Source: Flavobacteriales bacterium
GTDB taxonomy: Bacteria > Bacteroidota > Bacteroidia > Flavobacteriales_D > Sanyastnellaceae
Assembly: GCA_029242765.1 (NCBI GenBank)
Contig: JAQWTJ010000038.1
Coordinates: 1 to 64,000 of the forward strand
DNA: 64,000 nt
Direction: 5' to 3'
The notes under the pieces were generated by a model. That model searched no databases. It was given only the letters and a program-made list of their open reading frames with translations, and was not told the origin of the DNA. This document shows, piece after piece, positions 20,084 through 29,299 of the stretch. The stretch's first letter is position 1. Every line of letters begins with the position of its first letter. Position numbers and translations under genes: made by a program.

Positions 20084-20637
20084 TTAAAGTTCGACATGGT
20101 TTGGGCGAGCCCGTGAAACACGTAGCTCTGGATCAGCTCAACACTTTGCGCCAAGCGGTCTTTCAACGCCTCCTGTTCCTCGTCTGAAAAGTCGCTCAAT
20201 ACGTGGTCGCTCTGCCGACCGGCCGAAAACTCTGCGCCCACTCCAAATTTCAGCCGAGCATACGCCGCTGAGCCGAGCACCTTTTCAATGTCGCGTAAGC
20301 CGTTGTGTCCCCCGTGACTCCCCTTGCCCCGGATACGTAGAGTACCGAAGGGCAGATGAATGTCGTCACTGACCACCAATACACGCTCGAGCGGAATTTT
20401 AGAGGTGTCCATCCAATACCGCACAGCATTCCCGCTGAGGTTCATGAACGTCGCAGGCTTGAGTAGAATTAAATTTTGACCTCGATAACGCATTTCAGCC
20501 ACGTCGCCGAGTCGGTTTGTTTTAAAATCCGACCCGGACGCCGTGGCCAATGCGTCTAAAATCATGAACCCTACATTGTGTCGAGTTCGTCCATATTCAA
20601 CCCCTGGATTGCCCAGGCCCGCGATGAGATACTTCAC
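20074..20637 (-). CDS. pth: Peptidyl-tRNA hydrolase
   Basis: MKYLIAGLGNPGVEYGRTRHNVGFMILD...LKPATFMNLSG...KGSHGGHNGLRDI. Confidence 0.97.
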   Translation of the reverse strand: MKYLIAGLGNPGVEYGRTRHNVGFMILDALATASGSDFKTNRLGDVAEMRYRGQNLILLKPATFMNLSGNAVRYWMDTSKIPLERVLVVSDDIHLPFGTLRIRGKGSHGGHNGLRDIEKVLGSAAYARLKFGVGAEFSAGRQSDHVLSDFSDEEQEALKDRLAQSVELIQSYVFHGLAQTMSNFNNL

Positions 20638-20652
20638 GCTGACGCGTTGAGT

Positions 20653-21306
20653 TTACTTCTTATCGCCTTCGCCGCCTTCGCTACCTTCAGCGCCTTCGCT
20701 ACCTTCAGTGCCTTCGTCGCCTTCAGCACCCTCAACACCTTCCGCATTTTCTTCGGCCATAGCTGCACGCGTACGGCGTATGGCGATTACAACAGAGTCG
20801 TCGTTCAAAGGAATCGTGCAACCATCCACGCTAAGGTCGCTCACGCGAAGCGAGTCGCCTATTGCCAATTCGGTGATGTCCCCTTCGATGGAGTCTGGGA
20901 TTAGATCGGCGAGCCCCACCACTGGCAAGCGCCGGAAGATGGCATACAAACGCCCACCGTCTGAAACACCGACACTCTTGCCCACAGGGTGCACGGGGAT
21001 TTCCACGCGCACGGGCTTGTCGGCAAAGACCCGAAGTAGATCCACGTGCGTAATGCGGTCCGTGACAGGATGGAACTGCACGTCTTGGATGATGCAATCC
21101 ACAGTTTGATCGCCGAGTTCAAACGCCAGACGGTAGGTGTCCGGATTGAAAACAATCTTGTTTATAGCGTTTTCTTCTATGTGGAAGTGGAGTTGATCCT
21201 TGCCGCCGTACAATACGCCGGGGACACGCATTGCTGCACGCAATGCTTTTGCATCCTTCTTCCCTACGTTCTCTCGAGGAGAACCGCTCAATGATGCTGA
21301 CTTCAT
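20653..21306 (-). CDS. rplY: 50S ribosomal protein L25/Ctc with acidic Glu-Gly tail
   Basis: MKSASLSGSPRENVGKKDAKALRAAMRVPGVLYGGKDQLHFHIEE...; tail EGVEGAEGDEGTEGSEGAEGSEGGEGDKK. Confidence 0.95.
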   Translation of the reverse strand: MKSASLSGSPRENVGKKDAKALRAAMRVPGVLYGGKDQLHFHIEENAINKIVFNPDTYRLAFELGDQTVDCIIQDVQFHPVTDRITHVDLLRVFADKPVRVEIPVHPVGKSVGVSDGGRLYAIFRRLPVVGLADLIPDSIEGDITELAIGDSLRVSDLSVDGCTIPLNDDSVVIAIRRTRAAMAEENAEGVEGAEGDEGTEGSEGAEGSEGGEGDKK

Positions 21307-21318
21307 AGTCTTATGGTT

Positions 21319-22266
21319 TTATGATATTAAAAAATGAGGGCTAATGCTCTTGTTGTTTACGAGGCTATTAAGGACCGACCCAAAGAGGTCCGCTACGCCC
21401 AACACGTGAATTTTATCGTGGGGCTTATCGTTGTTGAGTGGAATGCTGTCGGTGACAATCAATTCACTCAAAGCTGATTCGGCAATCCGCTCGTAGGCGG
21501 GGCCGCTCAATACGGGGTGTGTGCACACGGCGCGTACGCTGCGGGCCCCATGTTCGAGCATCAAATCGGCTGCTTTTGCTAATGTGCCGCCTGTGTCACA
21601 AATGTCGTCTACAAGGAATACGTCCTTGCCGGTAACATCGCCGATTAGGCGCATGCTGTCCACCTTGTTTGCAACCTTTCGCTGCTTGTAACAGATGGCC
21701 ATGTCCACGCCGAGGTATTTAGCGTATGCGTTGGCCCGCTTGGTGCCGCCCGTATCCGGGGTGGCGATGAGCATGTTCTCACGGTCGAAGTTTTCTTCCA
21801 TGTAGGGCAGAAACAAGGTGCTGCCGTACAGGTGGTCGACCGGCACTTCGAAAAACCCTTGAATCTGGTCGGCGTGGAGGTCCATCGTGATGATGCGCTG
21901 TACGCCTGCCGCGGTTAGCATATTGGCCACGAGCTTGGCGCCGATGGCTACACGCGGAGCATCTTTTCGGTCTTGGCGCGCAAACCCGAGGTAGGGAATC
22001 ACGGCGATGATGCGCTTCGCGGAGGCCCGCTTAGCAGCGTCTACAATCAACAAGAGCTCGAGTAAATTGTCGGCCGGGGCAAAGGTCGATTGGACAATCA
22101 CCACTTCTTTGCCGCGCACCGTTTCTTCAATGGTGACGCGGAATTCGCCGTCTGAGAAGTTTGTACGAACCACATCGCCAAGCGGTGCACCGAATGAATC
22201 GGCGATGCGTTGGCCGAGCTCTTTGGAGGCAGATCCGGCTAAAATTCGGATGGAATTATCGTACAT
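21319..22266 (-). CDS. prs: Ribose-phosphate pyrophosphokinase
   Basis: IRILAGSASKELGQRIADSFGAPLGDV...FLVDDICDTGGTLAKAADLMLEHGARSV. Confidence 0.97.
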   Translation of the reverse strand: MYDNSIRILAGSASKELGQRIADSFGAPLGDVVRTNFSDGEFRVTIEETVRGKEVVIVQSTFAPADNLLELLLIVDAAKRASAKRIIAVIPYLGFARQDRKDAPRVAIGAKLVANMLTAAGVQRIITMDLHADQIQGFFEVPVDHLYGSTLFLPYMEENFDRENMLIATPDTGGTKRANAYAKYLGVDMAICYKQRKVANKVDSMRLIGDVTGKDVFLVDDICDTGGTLAKAADLMLEHGARSVRAVCTHPVLSGPAYERIAESALSELIVTDSIPLNNDKPHDKIHVLGVADLFGSVLNSLVNNKSISPHFLIS

Positions 22267-22289
22267 GACGCGGGGCTTGACGTGCGAAA

Positions 22290-23681
22290 ATGGGGTGCAA
22301 ATATACTGCGTATTTTCACGGCGTGAATCGCTACCGCACCAACCTACTTATTGCCGCCATGATCATGGTCTTTGTCGGGCTGGTGGTCCTCCAATTTTCA
22401 TGGGTCCGTTCGACGATTATCACTCGGGACCAAATCTTCACTGAAAGTGTGGGATCGGTGCTCCAGAGCATGGAAGAGGTCTTTGCTAGGGCCAATTTCA
22501 CACTGCCCCACGCCTCGGGTTCTGCGAGCCCGGACGACCCGCTAGCCGCACTTCCAGCAACGGGTGCTGCAGCGACAGTTCATCGAGACAGCTTGAGAAA
22601 CGCCCCGCCCGTCATTTCGCGCATGGCAAAAATGCAGGTCATCGACTCCATGCTCACAATCGCGTTTGCAGCCCAAGGGGTGGAGGGTGTTTACCGCACG
22701 GCGGTCTTCGACCGCTTCGGACGCCCGATTTTTGTGCGCGAGGCGGACGACTCATCAATTTCAGAGTTCCTCAATCAGGGTTTTCGCATCCATTTGGGCC
22801 AAAATGTCAAACCCGACGATCTGCAAATCTTATACGTGTGGTTTCCTCACCAGACGTTCGACCGCGTGGCGGGGCTGTGGTTGCAGCTCGTGCTGACCGT
22901 ATTGCTGATGGCCGTGATGGTCTTTTTGACGTTGTATACGGCCACGGGGCTGCGCAAGGCACAGAGGCTCAACAAGCTGAAAGCAGACTTGATCAACAAC
23001 ATGACCCATGAACTCAAGACGCCCATCTCGACCATCGGGCTGGCGGCGGAGGCACTCAGCGATCATAGCATTGCGTCCCACCAGGACGACCGTCAATACT
23101 ACTTGCGCATGATTCGCGATGAAAATCGCCGGCTGACCGTCCTTGTTGAGAACGTGCTGAATGCCGCGGCGCTTGATCAAGGCGTCTTGCAATTGGTCTT
23201 GGAACCCATCAATATGCACGACCTTCTGAGCGAGGTGGTGAAGAAGCAGGCCATCTCGATTCACAAGCGAGGCGGACGGGTCCAACAGAAGTTTTCAGCG
23301 GAGCAGCCGATTATTGAAGGCGACCATACCCACTGGACAAACGTTGTGTTTAATTTGGTTGACAACGCCATGAAATATGGTGGGGATAAGCCAATTTTGC
23401 TGCTCGAAACGTGGAATGATGGCAACCGCTTACACGTCAGCTTCAAGGACAATGGCGTGGGCATTAGCAAGGAGCACCTGTCGAAGATTTTCGATAAATT
23501 GTTCCGGGTCCCGACCGGCCTTTTGCATGATGTGAAGGGATTTGGGATTGGGCTGAGTTATGTGAAATCTGTGGTGGAGCAGCACGGTGCCAACATCGAC
23601 GTGACGAGTAAAATTGGTGTGGGAAGTACGTTTGTACTGACCGTTCCGTTAAAGAACTTGAAACCAACTAAGCATGAGTAA
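22290..23681 (+). CDS. Sensor histidine kinase
   Basis: Two TM segments, H-box MTHELKTPISTIGLAAEAL, N-box NVVFNLVDNAMKYG, G-boxes DNGVGISKEHLSKIFDK and GFGIGLSYVKSVVEQHGANIDV. Start could be GTG at 22323. Confidence 0.93.
   Translation: MGCKYTAYFHGVNRYRTNLLIAAMIMVFVGLVVLQFSWVRSTIITRDQIFTESVGSVLQSMEEVFARANFTLPHASGSASPDDPLAALPATGAAATVHRDSLRNAPPVISRMAKMQVIDSMLTIAFAAQGVEGVYRTAVFDRFGRPIFVREADDSSISEFLNQGFRIHLGQNVKPDDLQILYVWFPHQTFDRVAGLWLQLVLTVLLMAVMVFLTLYTATGLRKAQRLNKLKADLINNMTHELKTPISTIGLAAEALSDHSIASHQDDRQYYLRMIRDENRRLTVLVENVLNAAALDQGVLQLVLEPINMHDLLSEVVKKQAISIHKRGGRVQQKFSAEQPIIEGDHTHWTNVVFNLVDNAMKYGGDKPILLLETWNDGNRLHVSFKDNGVGISKEHLSKIFDKLFRVPTGLLHDVKGFGIGLSYVKSVVEQHGANIDVTSKIGVGSTFVLTVPLKNLKPTKHE
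22298..22305 (-). promoter_or_regulatory. Candidate -7 box TATATTTG upstream of prs
   Basis: Exact TAnnTTTG match, 31 nt from the prs ATG. Confidence 0.45.
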
Positions 23682-24369
23682 ATTACGCGACATCCTATTG
23701 TGCGAGGACGACCCGAATTTGGGCAAGCTCCTGAGCGCATACTTGACCCGAAAGGGCTACAACACAACGTGGGCGCAGGACGGCGCAGATGGCATGCGAA
23801 AATTTCGCGTAGGTTCCTTCGATTTTGTGATTCTCGACGTGAACATGCCAGTGAAGGACGGGTTCCAAGTGGCGCGCGAGATTCGCGGGCTCGACCGCCA
23901 CGTGCCCATCTTGTTTTTAACGGCGCGCAGTCAGCGTGAGGACACACTCAAGGGCTTTGAATCGGGCGCCGACGACTACATGGCCAAGCCCTTTTCGATG
24001 GAAGAGTTGCTCGCTCGCATCGAGGCGATTATGCGCCGCTCGGCGGCCTTGCCAGAGCCGGACGAAGAGATCGGGATCAAACCCATCGGCGCCTACAATT
24101 ACGATTACAACCGGCAGACGCTGACCCACGGCGAAGCGACACAGCGACTGACCACCAAGGAGAACGAGCTGCTGTATTTGCTGGTCCAAGCGTCCAATGG
24201 GCTTCTCGAGCGCGATTATGCCCTGAACGCGGTATGGGGCGAGGCGAACTACTTCAATGGCCGCAGCATGGACGTGTACATCGCCAAACTCCGCAAGCAC
24301 TTCAGTGGAGATTCCCGTGTGGAAATCCTCAACGTTCACGGTAAGGGCTTTAAATTGCTGACCCACTGA
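23674..24369 (+). CDS. OmpR-family response regulator
   Basis: REC domain (ILLCEDDPNLGKLL, VILDVNMPVKDGFQ) plus winged helix; overlaps the kinase gene by 8 bp. Confidence 0.95.
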   Translation: MSKLRDILLCEDDPNLGKLLSAYLTRKGYNTTWAQDGADGMRKFRVGSFDFVILDVNMPVKDGFQVAREIRGLDRHVPILFLTARSQREDTLKGFESGADDYMAKPFSMEELLARIEAIMRRSAALPEPDEEIGIKPIGAYNYDYNRQTLTHGEATQRLTTKENELLYLLVQASNGLLERDYALNAVWGEANYFNGRSMDVYIAKLRKHFSGDSRVEILNVHGKGFKLLTH

Positions 24370-24408
24370 CGCGCTGGTTGATCCATTCGCTGACCCAATT
24401 TTTTCGCT

Positions 24409-26466
24409 GTGATACCCAAAGAAACCGTTGACGCCATTTTTCAAGCCGTCGTTATCGAGGAGGTGGTGGGCGACTTTGTGCAGCTGAAGAAGAGCGGTTC
24501 GACTTTCCGTGGGCTCAGCCCGTTTACCAGTGAGAAGACGCCGTCGTTTTACGTCGTGCCGTCCAAGGGGATTTTCAAGGACTTCAGCTCGGGAAAAGGG
24601 GGCAGCGCTGTCAATTTCTTGATGGAGCATGAGAAATTGTCCTACCCAGAGGCGCTCAAGTGGCTGGCCAATAAATACGGGATTGAAATCGTCGAGCGCG
24701 AGCAGACAGCCGAAGAGGTTGCCGCGCAGACTGAACGCGAGAGCTTGGCGGCCGTTTCGACTTTTGCTCAGAAGTGGTTTACATCCCAATTGTGGGAGAG
24801 TGACCAGGGCAAGAGTGTGGGCCTGAGCTACTTCCGTGGTCGCGAATTTTCGGACACGGCGCTGCAGGATTATTTAATCGGCTATGCCCCAGAGGGCGAT
24901 CGCTCCCGGCCGGGGCTGTTTGCAGAGGCGGCAATTGCGGCAGGTTACGACAAGAAGTGGCTGCTAGCTGCTGGCCTGTGCAAGGCGCGGGATGACGGCT
25001 CGCTTTGGGACTTTTTCGGCGGCCGCGTGATCTTCCCGATTCGGGATGTGACGGGGCGGACCGTCGGCTTTGGCGGGCGCACATTGCGCAGCGACAAGAA
25101 GATAGCCAAGTACTTCAATTCGCCCGAGAGCCCGCTCTACGACAAGAGCCGAGTGCTGTACGGCATCCATCTGGCGCGGCACGCCATCATCCGTGAGGAC
25201 CGCTGCATTTTGGTTGAGGGCTACACCGATGTGATGGCCATGCGCCAGGCGGGCGTGGAGAATGTGGTTTCGTCGTCAGGCACAGCTCTTTCCTCATCCC
25301 AAGTCCGCTTGATCAAGCGCTTCTCTCAACAGGTGACGATGTTGTTCGATGGCGACCCGGCCGGTTTGCGCGCTGCAGTGCGCGGGGTGGATATCGTGCT
25401 GCGTGAAGGGCTCGACGTGAAGGTGGCGGTGCTGCCCGACGGCGAGGATCCGGACACCTTTGCAAAGGCCCGTACCGCTGAGCAACTGCAAAATTGGCTG
25501 GCTGACCACGCCACAGATTTCATTCGATTCAAAACGGACTTGCTTTCGGCCGAAGCGGGCCAGGACCCTATGGCACGCGCTGACTTAGCGCGCAGCGTGG
25601 TGGCGAGCATTGCCGCCGTACCCGACGCACTCAAGCGGAGCGTGTTGCTGCAGGAGAGCGCCGCCCGGCTCGGCCTCAAAGAAGACGTCCTCATCGAAGA
25701 AATGCGGCGCATGGCGGTCGAGCAAGCCGCCCAATCACGCCGCGATGCTGAGCGTGCCGAGCGTGCCGCCGGGCGCTCTTCGCGCTCCGGATCAACTTCT
25801 GCTCCTGTCGATTCCGACATGACCGGCGCTCCGCCCCCGGACGAGGCACTGGACCTTGCCGGCGGTCGGGGAACGGCACCCTTCAGCGGGCCTCGCCTTG
25901 CAGGTGAAGTCGGTCGCCCTGCGCGCGAAAAGGACCTGCTCCGCCTATTGCTCATGTACGGCAAGGATCTCGTCGAAGTCCCCACCGACGACGGCCCAGT
26001 CAAGATGACACTCGCCGCGTGTTTGTTTGAAGAGCTTGAGACCCTTCAAATTGAGATTGGTCACCTGACAGTCCACAAGGTGCTGGCCTTGTATCGGGAT
26101 GAAACTTCCGATGAAGGGGATTGGAATGCGGACATATTGACTCAGCACGCGGATATGGAAATTGCCAAGTTGACGGCCGACCTGCTCGTTTCCCCGCATG
26201 AGCTGAGTCACAATTGGTCTGAGCGGCACGGCATTTTTCCTGCGCTTGAGAGCGACAGCTTGATCGAGGCGCTGCAGTCGTCTTTGCACCGTCTGCTTAT
26301 GGACGAAGCACGTGATCAAGGCGACCAGATTTCTAAAGCGCTTGAGGCTGCAGAAGCGGAAGGCAACACGGCGAACACCACCGAATTGCTACGCAATAAA
26401 ATCGAGATCCAAAAGCACATTCAACAGCTCAGCCGGCATTTTGGCAGCACCATTCTGGGCGGCTGA
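24409..26466 (+). CDS. dnaG: DNA primase, zinc-ligand-less N-terminal domain
   Basis: MIPKETVDAIFQAVVIEEVVGDFVQLKKSGSTFRGLSPFTSEKTPSFYV...; TOPRIM VEGYTDVMAMRQAGVENVVSSSGTAL. Confidence 0.95.
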   Translation: MIPKETVDAIFQAVVIEEVVGDFVQLKKSGSTFRGLSPFTSEKTPSFYVVPSKGIFKDFSSGKGGSAVNFLMEHEKLSYPEALKWLANKYGIEIVEREQTAEEVAAQTERESLAAVSTFAQKWFTSQLWESDQGKSVGLSYFRGREFSDTALQDYLIGYAPEGDRSRPGLFAEAAIAAGYDKKWLLAAGLCKARDDGSLWDFFGGRVIFPIRDVTGRTVGFGGRTLRSDKKIAKYFNSPESPLYDKSRVLYGIHLARHAIIREDRCILVEGYTDVMAMRQAGVENVVSSSGTALSSSQVRLIKRFSQQVTMLFDGDPAGLRAAVRGVDIVLREGLDVKVAVLPDGEDPDTFAKARTAEQLQNWLADHATDFIRFKTDLLSAEAGQDPMARADLARSVVASIAAVPDALKRSVLLQESAARLGLKEDVLIEEMRRMAVEQAAQSRRDAERAERAAGRSSRSGSTSAPVDSDMTGAPPPDEALDLAGGRGTAPFSGPRLAGEVGRPAREKDLLRLLLMYGKDLVEVPTDDGPVKMTLAACLFEELETLQIEIGHLTVHKVLALYRDETSDEGDWNADILTQHADMEIAKLTADLLVSPHELSHNWSERHGIFPALESDSLIEALQSSLHRLLMDEARDQGDQISKALEAAEAEGNTANTTELLRNKIEIQKHIQQLSRHFGSTILGG

Positions 26467-26520
26467 CCGCCTTGTTCATTCGGGCGTACCGTAGGCTAAG
26501 GTCAGATTGAATGAAGGAGC

Positions 26521-28272
26521 TTACTCCTCGGACTCGGGCCACCAGGCCTCGATGGCCACGCGCGGTTTGACCTCACCACGGTAGGTTTCGCTTTGCACGT
26601 TGAATACAGCTGTGAACCGCTCACAGTTATTCCAGCGCTGAAAGTCTTCGCCGAAATTGAAGGCGATCGCTTCGACAGGGTAGGTGGTGGTGTCGCTCCC
26701 GAGGCCGACACGCAGATGCCGCTCTTCTTTTCCGACAAGGCGCAATTTGAATGCATGCCGGAGGTTGCGGGCTAGAAAAACAGGAGCCCTGGCACCGGGC
26801 CCGTAAGGTTCGAATTGGCGCAAATTCTGGAGAACCGAGGGCTTGAGATCTGCGAGGTCGACCTCCATGTCGTAGAACTTCGGCTCGAGTTGGGGCCCTT
26901 GTTTAAGCTGTTCAGCTACAGCCCGGTCGAGGGCTTCGGCGAAGACGATTTCGCGGCCGGGTTTGATGGTCAGACCGGCGGCCATGGAATGGCCGCCAAA
27001 TTGGTCTAAATGCTCACCACATGCCCGAAGCGCCTCATGGATGTCAACGCCTACAACCGAGCGGGCACTCCCAACCAAGACACGTTGATCATCGGACACA
27101 TCGAGGTCCTTGTCGTCGGAAATGACCACCGACGGACGGTGGCGATGCTCGATCAATCGACTGGCCACAATGCCGATAACGCCGCGATGCCAACCTTTGC
27201 CCCACACGATGTTCAGATGCGGATACTTGTCGTGGCTTTCAAGTTGCCTCAGGGCAGACTCTGTCACTTCTGCGTCGAACTGCCGCCGCAAATCGTTGCG
27301 ACGATCCAGGTCGGCCGCCATCTTATTGCAACTTGAATTGTCATGTGAAATCAACAAATCCACAGCTTCCATAGCGTGGCCTATTCGACCGGCGGCGTTG
27401 ATTCGTGGCGAAATGCGGAAAAGGATGTCGCGGGCGGTAATCAGGTCGGGGGAGCAATGTGCCGTGCGAATGAGCGCGCTGATGCCAGGCCGGACTTTTT
27501 CCTTGATGCGCTCCATGCCGTGGTAGAGCATCACGCGATTTTCACCGGTGACCTCCACCAGGTCTGCTGCGATACTCAAGGCTACCAAGTCCAGCCCGTC
27601 GTAAGCTGACACGTCGGGCAGACCGCGTTGTTCTACAAGGGCTTGGGTTAGTTTAAACCCCACCCCGCAGCCGCTCAGGTGCTTGAAAGGGTATGGGCAA
27701 TCCTCTTGTTTTGGATTTAAAATGGCGCAGGCCGGCGGCAATTCGGGGCCCGGAAGGTGGTGGTCACAGACGATGGTGTCGATGCCGCGGGAGCGTGCCT
27801 CGCCAATCAATTCGCATGCACGGATGCCGCAATCGAGCATAATAATCAAGGTGCACCCCGTTTTTTCAGCGTAGTCTATACCCTTCCTGCTCAGGCCGTA
27901 TCCCTCTTTGTAGCGGTCGGGGATGTACGGTTCAACGTGAAATCCGTTGTTGCGCAAAAATTCACTCATCAGCGAAACGGAGGTGGCGCCATCCACGTCA
28001 TAATCGCCATACACAACAATGCGCTCGCCGTTTTGGTCGGCCTCTTGGATGCGTTCGACGGCTAAATCCATGTCCTTCATCAGCCACGGGTCGAGCAAAT
28101 CTTCGAGGCGAGGACGTAAAAACCGATCCTCTTGTTCAGGGGTATGCATCCCGCGTAATTGCAGAAGCCGTGCAACCACTGAGGTTGAGCCTGCGTTGTC
28201 TTGGGGTGAATTGGCCTCACGATTGCGAAGCGTCCAAACGGATGTAGCAGATGTGTGGAGGGATTCCTTCAA
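26521..28272 (-). CDS. recJ: Single-stranded-DNA-specific exonuclease
   Basis: IVVYGDYDVDGATSVSLMSEFL...VCDHHLPGPELPPACAILNPKQEDC...GGHSMAAGLTIKPG. Confidence 0.96.
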   Translation of the reverse strand: MKESLHTSATSVWTLRNREANSPQDNAGSTSVVARLLQLRGMHTPEQEDRFLRPRLEDLLDPWLMKDMDLAVERIQEADQNGERIVVYGDYDVDGATSVSLMSEFLRNNGFHVEPYIPDRYKEGYGLSRKGIDYAEKTGCTLIIMLDCGIRACELIGEARSRGIDTIVCDHHLPGPELPPACAILNPKQEDCPYPFKHLSGCGVGFKLTQALVEQRGLPDVSAYDGLDLVALSIAADLVEVTGENRVMLYHGMERIKEKVRPGISALIRTAHCSPDLITARDILFRISPRINAAGRIGHAMEAVDLLISHDNSSCNKMAADLDRRNDLRRQFDAEVTESALRQLESHDKYPHLNIVWGKGWHRGVIGIVASRLIEHRHRPSVVISDDKDLDVSDDQRVLVGSARSVVGVDIHEALRACGEHLDQFGGHSMAAGLTIKPGREIVFAEALDRAVAEQLKQGPQLEPKFYDMEVDLADLKPSVLQNLRQFEPYGPGARAPVFLARNLRHAFKLRLVGKEERHLRVGLGSDTTTYPVEAIAFNFGEDFQRWNNCERFTAVFNVQSETYRGEVKPRVAIEAWWPESEE

Positions 28273-28305
28273 GGCCTTAATTTGCGAACTGTGAAATGTA
28301 AAACA

Positions 28306-29277
28306 ATGCGAGCGATTCTCTCACTGTCAGTGCGCGCCACTTTAGGCCTTGCTGTCTTGGCGTTTACGATTGGAATGTCATCCTGCCTGAATGACGACAA
28401 CAAGATTCCACCCAATTGTTTCGACGGTATTCTCAACAACGGTGAGGATTTGATCGATTGTGGCGGTCCGATATGTGCACCCTGCGACCCCTGCGAAAAT
28501 GGCGTTTGGGACCCTTTGCTCGGCGAGCAATGGGTGGATTGTGGCGGTGAATGCGCCCCCTGTGACTTGGCGTTCAACGGCCAAATGGATCCAGGCGAAA
28601 CGGGCATTGATTGCGGCGGAACGACCGGCATTGCCTGCGGAGAACTTTGCGGAGACGGTTTGCTTAACGGCAATGAGATCGACGTGGATTGCGGTGGACT
28701 CGACTGCGATGCGTGCCCCACTTGTACGGACGACGAGATGAATGGCGATGAGATTGGCATCGATTGCGGCGGCCCTGATTGCGCGCCGTGTCCGACCACG
28801 GGCGACTGCACCAACGGCCTGCTCGACGGCGATGAACTCTACATTGACTGCGGCGGCAGCACTTGCCCCGATTGCGAGGGCATAATAACGTGGAAGGCAA
28901 CCGGCACGGATTATGCGGCTGATTTTTCGACCAGCTGCACATTGGCGGGCGGAACACTCACCATCAACGGGGTGTCGATCACCACGGATGAGCTGTCCAT
29001 AGCTCTAGAAGAGCCAGACCTTGTGGGCTGGCAAGATGGTGTGAGCATCACGTGCAATACGAATTCAGCCCCAGGCAGTGTGGCGACTTACGCCTCGGCC
29101 AGCGGAGGCAACTTCTCGACCAATGTCGCAGGGGCCAACTTCACCGTCGATATCACGTACATCCTAGCGGAATCTGGGGGCATCGTGGTTGGCACATTCT
29201 CGGGCAGTTTGCTTGGCGTGGGCGGATCGGGCGGCATCACGCTATCGCAAGGCACGTTCATCTTACCGATCGATTAA
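28306..29277 (+). CDS. Lipoprotein with Cys-rich NGxxDxxExxxDCGGxxCxxC repeats and a C-terminal beta-rich domain
   Basis: Signal/lipobox FTIGMSSC; repeats NNGEDLIDCGGPICAPC, NGVWDPLLGEQWVDCGGECAPC, NGQMDPGETGIDCGG, NGNEIDVDCGGLDCDAC, NGDEIGIDCGGPDCAPC, DGDELYIDCGGSTCPDC. Confidence 0.82.
   Translation: MRAILSLSVRATLGLAVLAFTIGMSSCLNDDNKIPPNCFDGILNNGEDLIDCGGPICAPCDPCENGVWDPLLGEQWVDCGGECAPCDLAFNGQMDPGETGIDCGGTTGIACGELCGDGLLNGNEIDVDCGGLDCDACPTCTDDEMNGDEIGIDCGGPDCAPCPTTGDCTNGLLDGDELYIDCGGSTCPDCEGIITWKATGTDYAADFSTSCTLAGGTLTINGVSITTDELSIALEEPDLVGWQDGVSITCNTNSAPGSVATYASASGGNFSTNVAGANFTVDITYILAESGGIVVGTFSGSLLGVGGSGGITLSQGTFILPID
28432..28878 (+). repeat. Six imperfect DCGG coding repeats
   Basis: Repeated GAT/TTGC GGC GG(N) units (gattgtggcggt, gattgcggcgga, gattgcggtgga, gattgcggcggc, gactgcggcggc). 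Confidence 0.75.
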
Positions 29278-29299
29278 CCGCCCCCCCCCGGCCGGAACT

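Noticed and set aside
23917-24789. 290-aa minus-strand ORF opposite the response regulator and dnaG
   Set aside because: Antisense to two confident genes with no independent support.
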